Of a DNA stretch of 64,000 nucleotides, positions 61,391 through 64,000 are shown piece by piece. The stretch comes from Anaerobaca lacustris. Lineage in GTDB: Bacteria > Planctomycetota > Phycisphaerae > Sedimentisphaerales > Anaerobacaceae. A program made the position numbers and the translations under genes. Under the pieces are notes generated by a model that worked only from the letters and a program-made list of their open reading frames with translations, was not told the origin of the DNA and searched no databases. The stretch's first letter is position 1. Every line of letters starts with the position of its first letter. Where the stretch lies: NCBI RefSeq assembly GCF_030012215.1, contig NZ_JASCXX010000026.1, forward strand, positions 40,183 to 104,182. The letters run 5' to 3'.

Positions 61391-61936
61391 ATGCTTGAGG
61401 ACAAGTTGCTCATTCTGAGGTTCAACCGGGGCCAGAAAGATGCTCTGCACCGGCTCTACGACAAGTACAAAGACGATTTGGTGACTCTGGCGGCCGCGTT
61501 GCTGTTGGATGGGAGTGTGGCTGAAGACGTGGTCCACGATGTGTTTCTCGCTTTCATCGGCTCGACCGGCCGGTTCCGGCTGACGGGCAGTCTGAAGGGC
61601 TATCTCCTGACGTGCGTGGCCAACCGCGCCCGAAACCATAACAAAGCCGCGCGACGACGTGTGGCACGGGCCCTGGAAGATGTGCCCGAAGCCGGTTCCG
61701 AGGCGATGGGGCCGGACCGAGCGGCGATCTTCGGCGAGCAGTTCGACCTTCTGAGCGCGGCGCTGGAACAACTGCCTTACGAGCAGCGGGAGGTATTGCT
61801 TCTGCGTTCGCAGGGCCAGATGCGGTTCGCGGCCATTGCCAGGGCTCAAGGCGTCTCCGTCAACACCGTGCAAGGCCGGTACCGGTATGCGATCAAGAAG
61901 TTGCAGTCCCTGCTCGATAGTGAGGCAGACCAATGA
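61391..61936 (+). CDS. ECF-type RNA polymerase sigma factor
   Basis: A 181-residue sigma factor. ATG 61391 starts at the usual position before region 2 (ILRFNRGQKDALHRLYDKYKDDLVTLA, key part ALHRLYDKYKDDLV, then DVVHDVFLAFI). Region 4 is ALEQLPYEQREVLLLRSQGQMRFAAIARAQGVS with NTVQGRYRYAIKKLQ. The ribosome site is weak. Its stop overlaps the next gene by four bases. Its partner is the anti-sigma-like membrane protein downstream. Confidence 0.9.
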   Translation: MLEDKLLILRFNRGQKDALHRLYDKYKDDLVTLAAALLLDGSVAEDVVHDVFLAFIGSTGRFRLTGSLKGYLLTCVANRARNHNKAARRRVARALEDVPEAGSEAMGPDRAAIFGEQFDLLSAALEQLPYEQREVLLLRSQGQMRFAAIARAQGVSVNTVQGRYRYAIKKLQSLLDSEADQ

Positions 61937-62784
61937 CATCAGAACGAGACATCAATGAGTCGCTGAAACACCTGCATGTCAGGGCCAGTGGCCATCTGGA
62001 CCGGCGCGTCCATGGCGATATCGACAAGGCCCTGACCGACCAGAGAACAACCACAACTCCAATGACTGGGAGAAGAATCATGATCGGTTCATTGACAAAA
62101 ACAGCGGCGGCAGCGGCGATCGTTCTCGCCGCATTGATCGGCCTGAACGTGATCGAAACGCCCCGGAGCGGCAGCGTTGCCTGGGCGCAGATCGCGGATT
62201 GCATCAAAGACATCGACACCTTCATCTTCAGCTTGACAATTCGCGTCGCGGAGAATGGCAGTACCGACTCCGCTGAACGAACAGAGGCCCAATGGGTCTT
62301 CTATCTGTCCGGGCAATATGGCTTCCGCATGGACATTGTAGCCGACGGCAACGTTGTCTCGTGGTACGCCGGACCCGAAGGGGACATGCTGACGACGGTG
62401 ATCCCGGCCGAGAAGACGTGGTTCAAATCGCCCATCCCCGAGAGCGAACGCGGCAAGATGCCCGAGGAATACAAGGACCCTGCTGATTATGTTCGGCGTT
62501 TCGTGGCCAGGCCGCACAAGGAGCTGGGCCGTTCGGTCATCGATGGTGTCGAAGTGGAAGGCATTGAAGTGACCGACCCGCCCACGGACGGCGAATCCCT
62601 GGAGAACGCCATCGGACGCATGTGGGTGGATGTCGAAACGGGACTGCCCGTCCGCATCGAAATCGAAGGCAGCGCCGATGGTCAAAGCGTCCAATGGCTC
62701 ATGGATTTCAAGTGGGCCGAGGCCGTCAACGCCTCGGTCTTCGAGCCCAACATCCCAGCGGATTACACCACACCCATCCGGTGA
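61933..62784 (+). CDS. Membrane-anchored protein coupled to ECF sigma, LolA-like outer part
   Basis: A 283-residue protein. A charged cytoplasmic part (about 1-50) leads to a membrane helix (about 51-75, LTKTAAAAAIVLAALIGLNVI) and an exported domain with alternating strands and the phrase RMWVDVETGLPVRIEIEG, as in LolA/RseB-like folds. It has no HxxxCxxC zinc motif. The ATGA overlap with the sigma gene suggests it controls that sigma factor, perhaps by sensing lipids or lipoproteins; that part is inferred from the fold resemblance only. Confidence 0.75.
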   Translation: MTSERDINESLKHLHVRASGHLDRRVHGDIDKALTDQRTTTTPMTGRRIMIGSLTKTAAAAAIVLAALIGLNVIETPRSGSVAWAQIADCIKDIDTFIFSLTIRVAENGSTDSAERTEAQWVFYLSGQYGFRMDIVADGNVVSWYAGPEGDMLTTVIPAEKTWFKSPIPESERGKMPEEYKDPADYVRRFVARPHKELGRSVIDGVEVEGIEVTDPPTDGESLENAIGRMWVDVETGLPVRIEIEGSADGQSVQWLMDFKWAEAVNASVFEPNIPADYTTPIR

Positions 62785-62803
62785 GATTGCCAGCCGACTC
62801 CGA

Positions 62804-62833
62804 CCAGGGCCGGGCCTCCGAGCTCGGCCCTGG
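62804..62833. terminator. GC hairpin before the GH53 gene
   Basis: CCAGGGCC (62804-62811) and GGCCCTGG (62826-62833) are perfect eight-base inverted repeats with a 14-base loop, starting 20 bases after the previous stop. No T-run follows, so termination is uncertain. Confidence 0.4.
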
Positions 62834-62925
62834 CCATGCGCCGGTAAAACGTGCTTGTACCGGATGAGACCGCGGGATTAGAATCGCCTCAGCAAATCCA
62901 TCCGAACGGAGAAAGGAGTCGTGGC

Positions 62926-63987
62926 ATGCGAAGGAAGAATCCAGCTCAAGCGATCCGCCTGTCCATTCTGTTATCTCTTCTCGGAGCGTATATTGCTCCT
63001 GCCGTATCACACGCGCTGGAGTATGCCATCGGCGCGGACCTTTCGTTTCTCAAGCAGGCGGAGGGTCGGGGAACGGTGTTCAAGGACGAAGGGCAGGCCA
63101 GGCCGGGACTACAGATCTTCAAGGACCACGGCTACAACTGGATTCGCCTGAGGCTCTTCCACACGCCGCAGCGCCTGCCGAACGACCTGGCGTACACGAT
63201 CGCGCTGGCACAGGACGCCAGGAAGCTGGGCTACAAGTTTCTGCTGAACTACCACTATTCCGACACCTGGGCCGATCCGGGCAAGCAGTTCATCCCCAAG
63301 GCGTGGGAGGGCAAATCGCACGCCGAATTGGTCCGGGCGGTGTTCGAGTACACGCGCGATACGATCGCCGCCTTTCGCGACGCCAACGCGCTGCCGGAGA
63401 TGGTCCAGATCGGCAACGAGATCACTCCCGGCATGCTCTGGCCCGACGGCAAGCTGCCTGAGAACTGGGACAACTTCGCCGGACTGCTCAAGGCGGGCAT
63501 CGACGGCGTCGAGGCCGGGCGCGGAGACGGCCCGCGACCGCTCATCATGATCCACATCGATCGCGGCGGCGACGCCAGGACGACCAAGAACTTCTTCGAC
63601 AAGCTGCACTCCTACGATGTGCCCTACGACGTCATCGGCCAGTCGTACTACCCCTGGTGGCACGGCAGTCTGCTCGATCTGCGAGAGAACCTGATCTTCA
63701 TGGCCGAGACGTACCACAAAGACATCATCCTCGTGGAGGTGGCCTACAACTGGCGCCCCGCCGAATACCGCGATAAGCCCGCGCCCTTCCCCGAAACCCC
63801 CGAAGGGCAGAGGCAGTTTCTGGAAGAAGTCCACCGCATTGTATTGAACACGCCGCACAACCGGGGCAGGGGCGTCTTCTGGTGGGAGCCAGCCGTCACC
63901 GGCCCGCTACGGCGTCGCGGCATGTTCGACGACGACGGCAACGCCTTGCCCGTCATCGGTGTGTTCGACAAGTACACACGCCACTGA
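62926..63987 (+). CDS. Arabinogalactan endo-beta-1,4-galactanase (GH53)
   Basis: A 353-residue secreted galactanase. ATG 62926 follows AAAGGAG; a signal peptide ends about residue 31. GH53 marks are FKDHGYNWIRLRLFHTP, LLNYHYSDTWADPGKQ, acid/base Glu in VQIGNEITPGMLWPDG (E165), and nucleophile Glu in IILVEVAYNWRP (E271), ending GVFWWEPA. Length matches the family. It should cut beta-1,4-galactan side chains of rhamnogalacturonan I, complementing the PL11 lyase and GH2 at the start of the window. It stands alone at the window end. Confidence 0.92.
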   Translation: MRRKNPAQAIRLSILLSLLGAYIAPAVSHALEYAIGADLSFLKQAEGRGTVFKDEGQARPGLQIFKDHGYNWIRLRLFHTPQRLPNDLAYTIALAQDARKLGYKFLLNYHYSDTWADPGKQFIPKAWEGKSHAELVRAVFEYTRDTIAAFRDANALPEMVQIGNEITPGMLWPDGKLPENWDNFAGLLKAGIDGVEAGRGDGPRPLIMIHIDRGGDARTTKNFFDKLHSYDVPYDVIGQSYYPWWHGSLLDLRENLIFMAETYHKDIILVEVAYNWRPAEYRDKPAPFPETPEGQRQFLEEVHRIVLNTPHNRGRGVFWWEPAVTGPLRRRGMFDDDGNALPVIGVFDKYTRH

Positions 63988-64000
63988 CAGAGGAGACTAT

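Overview
The window is high-GC DNA whose content points to the Planctomycetota, most likely a Phycisphaerae/Sedimentisphaerales-type bacterium; this is inference from gene families, because no rRNA or tRNA gene was seen. The pointers are a pseudopilin with prepilin motif and C-terminal H-x-DG signature, SUMF1-type proteins, a sulfatase, many Tat-signal Gfo/Idh/MocA and TIM-barrel sugar proteins, DUF1080 and ThuA domains, GLUG repeats, LamG/discoidin surface proteins, three ECF sigma/anti-sigma loci and a BlaI-M56 pair. The whole looks like a heterotroph that degrades complex plant or algal polysaccharide.

Layout. 1-7705 is a plus-strand polysaccharide operon: GH2 (cut by the window edge), a GH50/agarase-like enzyme, a PL11 rhamnogalacturonan lyase and GH97. 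7720-14152 is mostly minus strand: a zinc-ribbon protein, then an operon of beta-propeller protein, a SUMF1-HDAC fusion, an MBOAT acyltransferase and an SGNH protein. 14373-18237 holds a pseudopilin and a large LamG/discoidin protein. 18310-20713 is an ECF sigma operon. 20882-25004 is an Nqr-type redox pump, BCDEF without A. 25030-27377 has an unknown protein, an ATPase and a GH5-like enzyme. 27632-31843 is PFK, DUF1294 and a membrane-anchored SF2 helicase. 32261-34117 has CheX, a CsgG-like lipoprotein and a phosphodiesterase.

34236-45191 is a second sugar region: TIM-barrel isomerase, two Gfo/Idh/MocA proteins, a sulfatase, xylulokinase, an SMR-like pseudogene, an AKR-like protein and a triplicated DUF1080-ThuA protein. 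The oxidoreductase plus DUF1080 pairing suggests 3-keto-sugar chemistry. 45401-49949 is a zinc/manganese uptake operon (outer-membrane protein, binding protein, ATPase, permease) with a small Cys-motif protein upstream. 50171-58017 is an ECF sigma/anti-sigma pair followed by six secreted proteins, three of them paralogues of a family I do not recognise. 58192-61148 is BlaI plus an M56-DUF4097 fusion under a clear dyad operator. 61391-62784 is a third sigma/anti-sigma-like pair, and 62926-63987 a GH53 galactanase.

The most unusual layer is a set of short palindromic dispersed elements. Several lie in frame inside genes (SUMF1-HDAC linker, M56 linker, helicase C-terminus), two supply the TAG stop of a neighbouring gene, and one splits the nqr operon. 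They resemble in concept the protein-coding palindromic elements known from Rickettsia. Together with the duplicated leader cassette and the uncharacterised secreted paralogues, they are the best candidates for something undescribed here.
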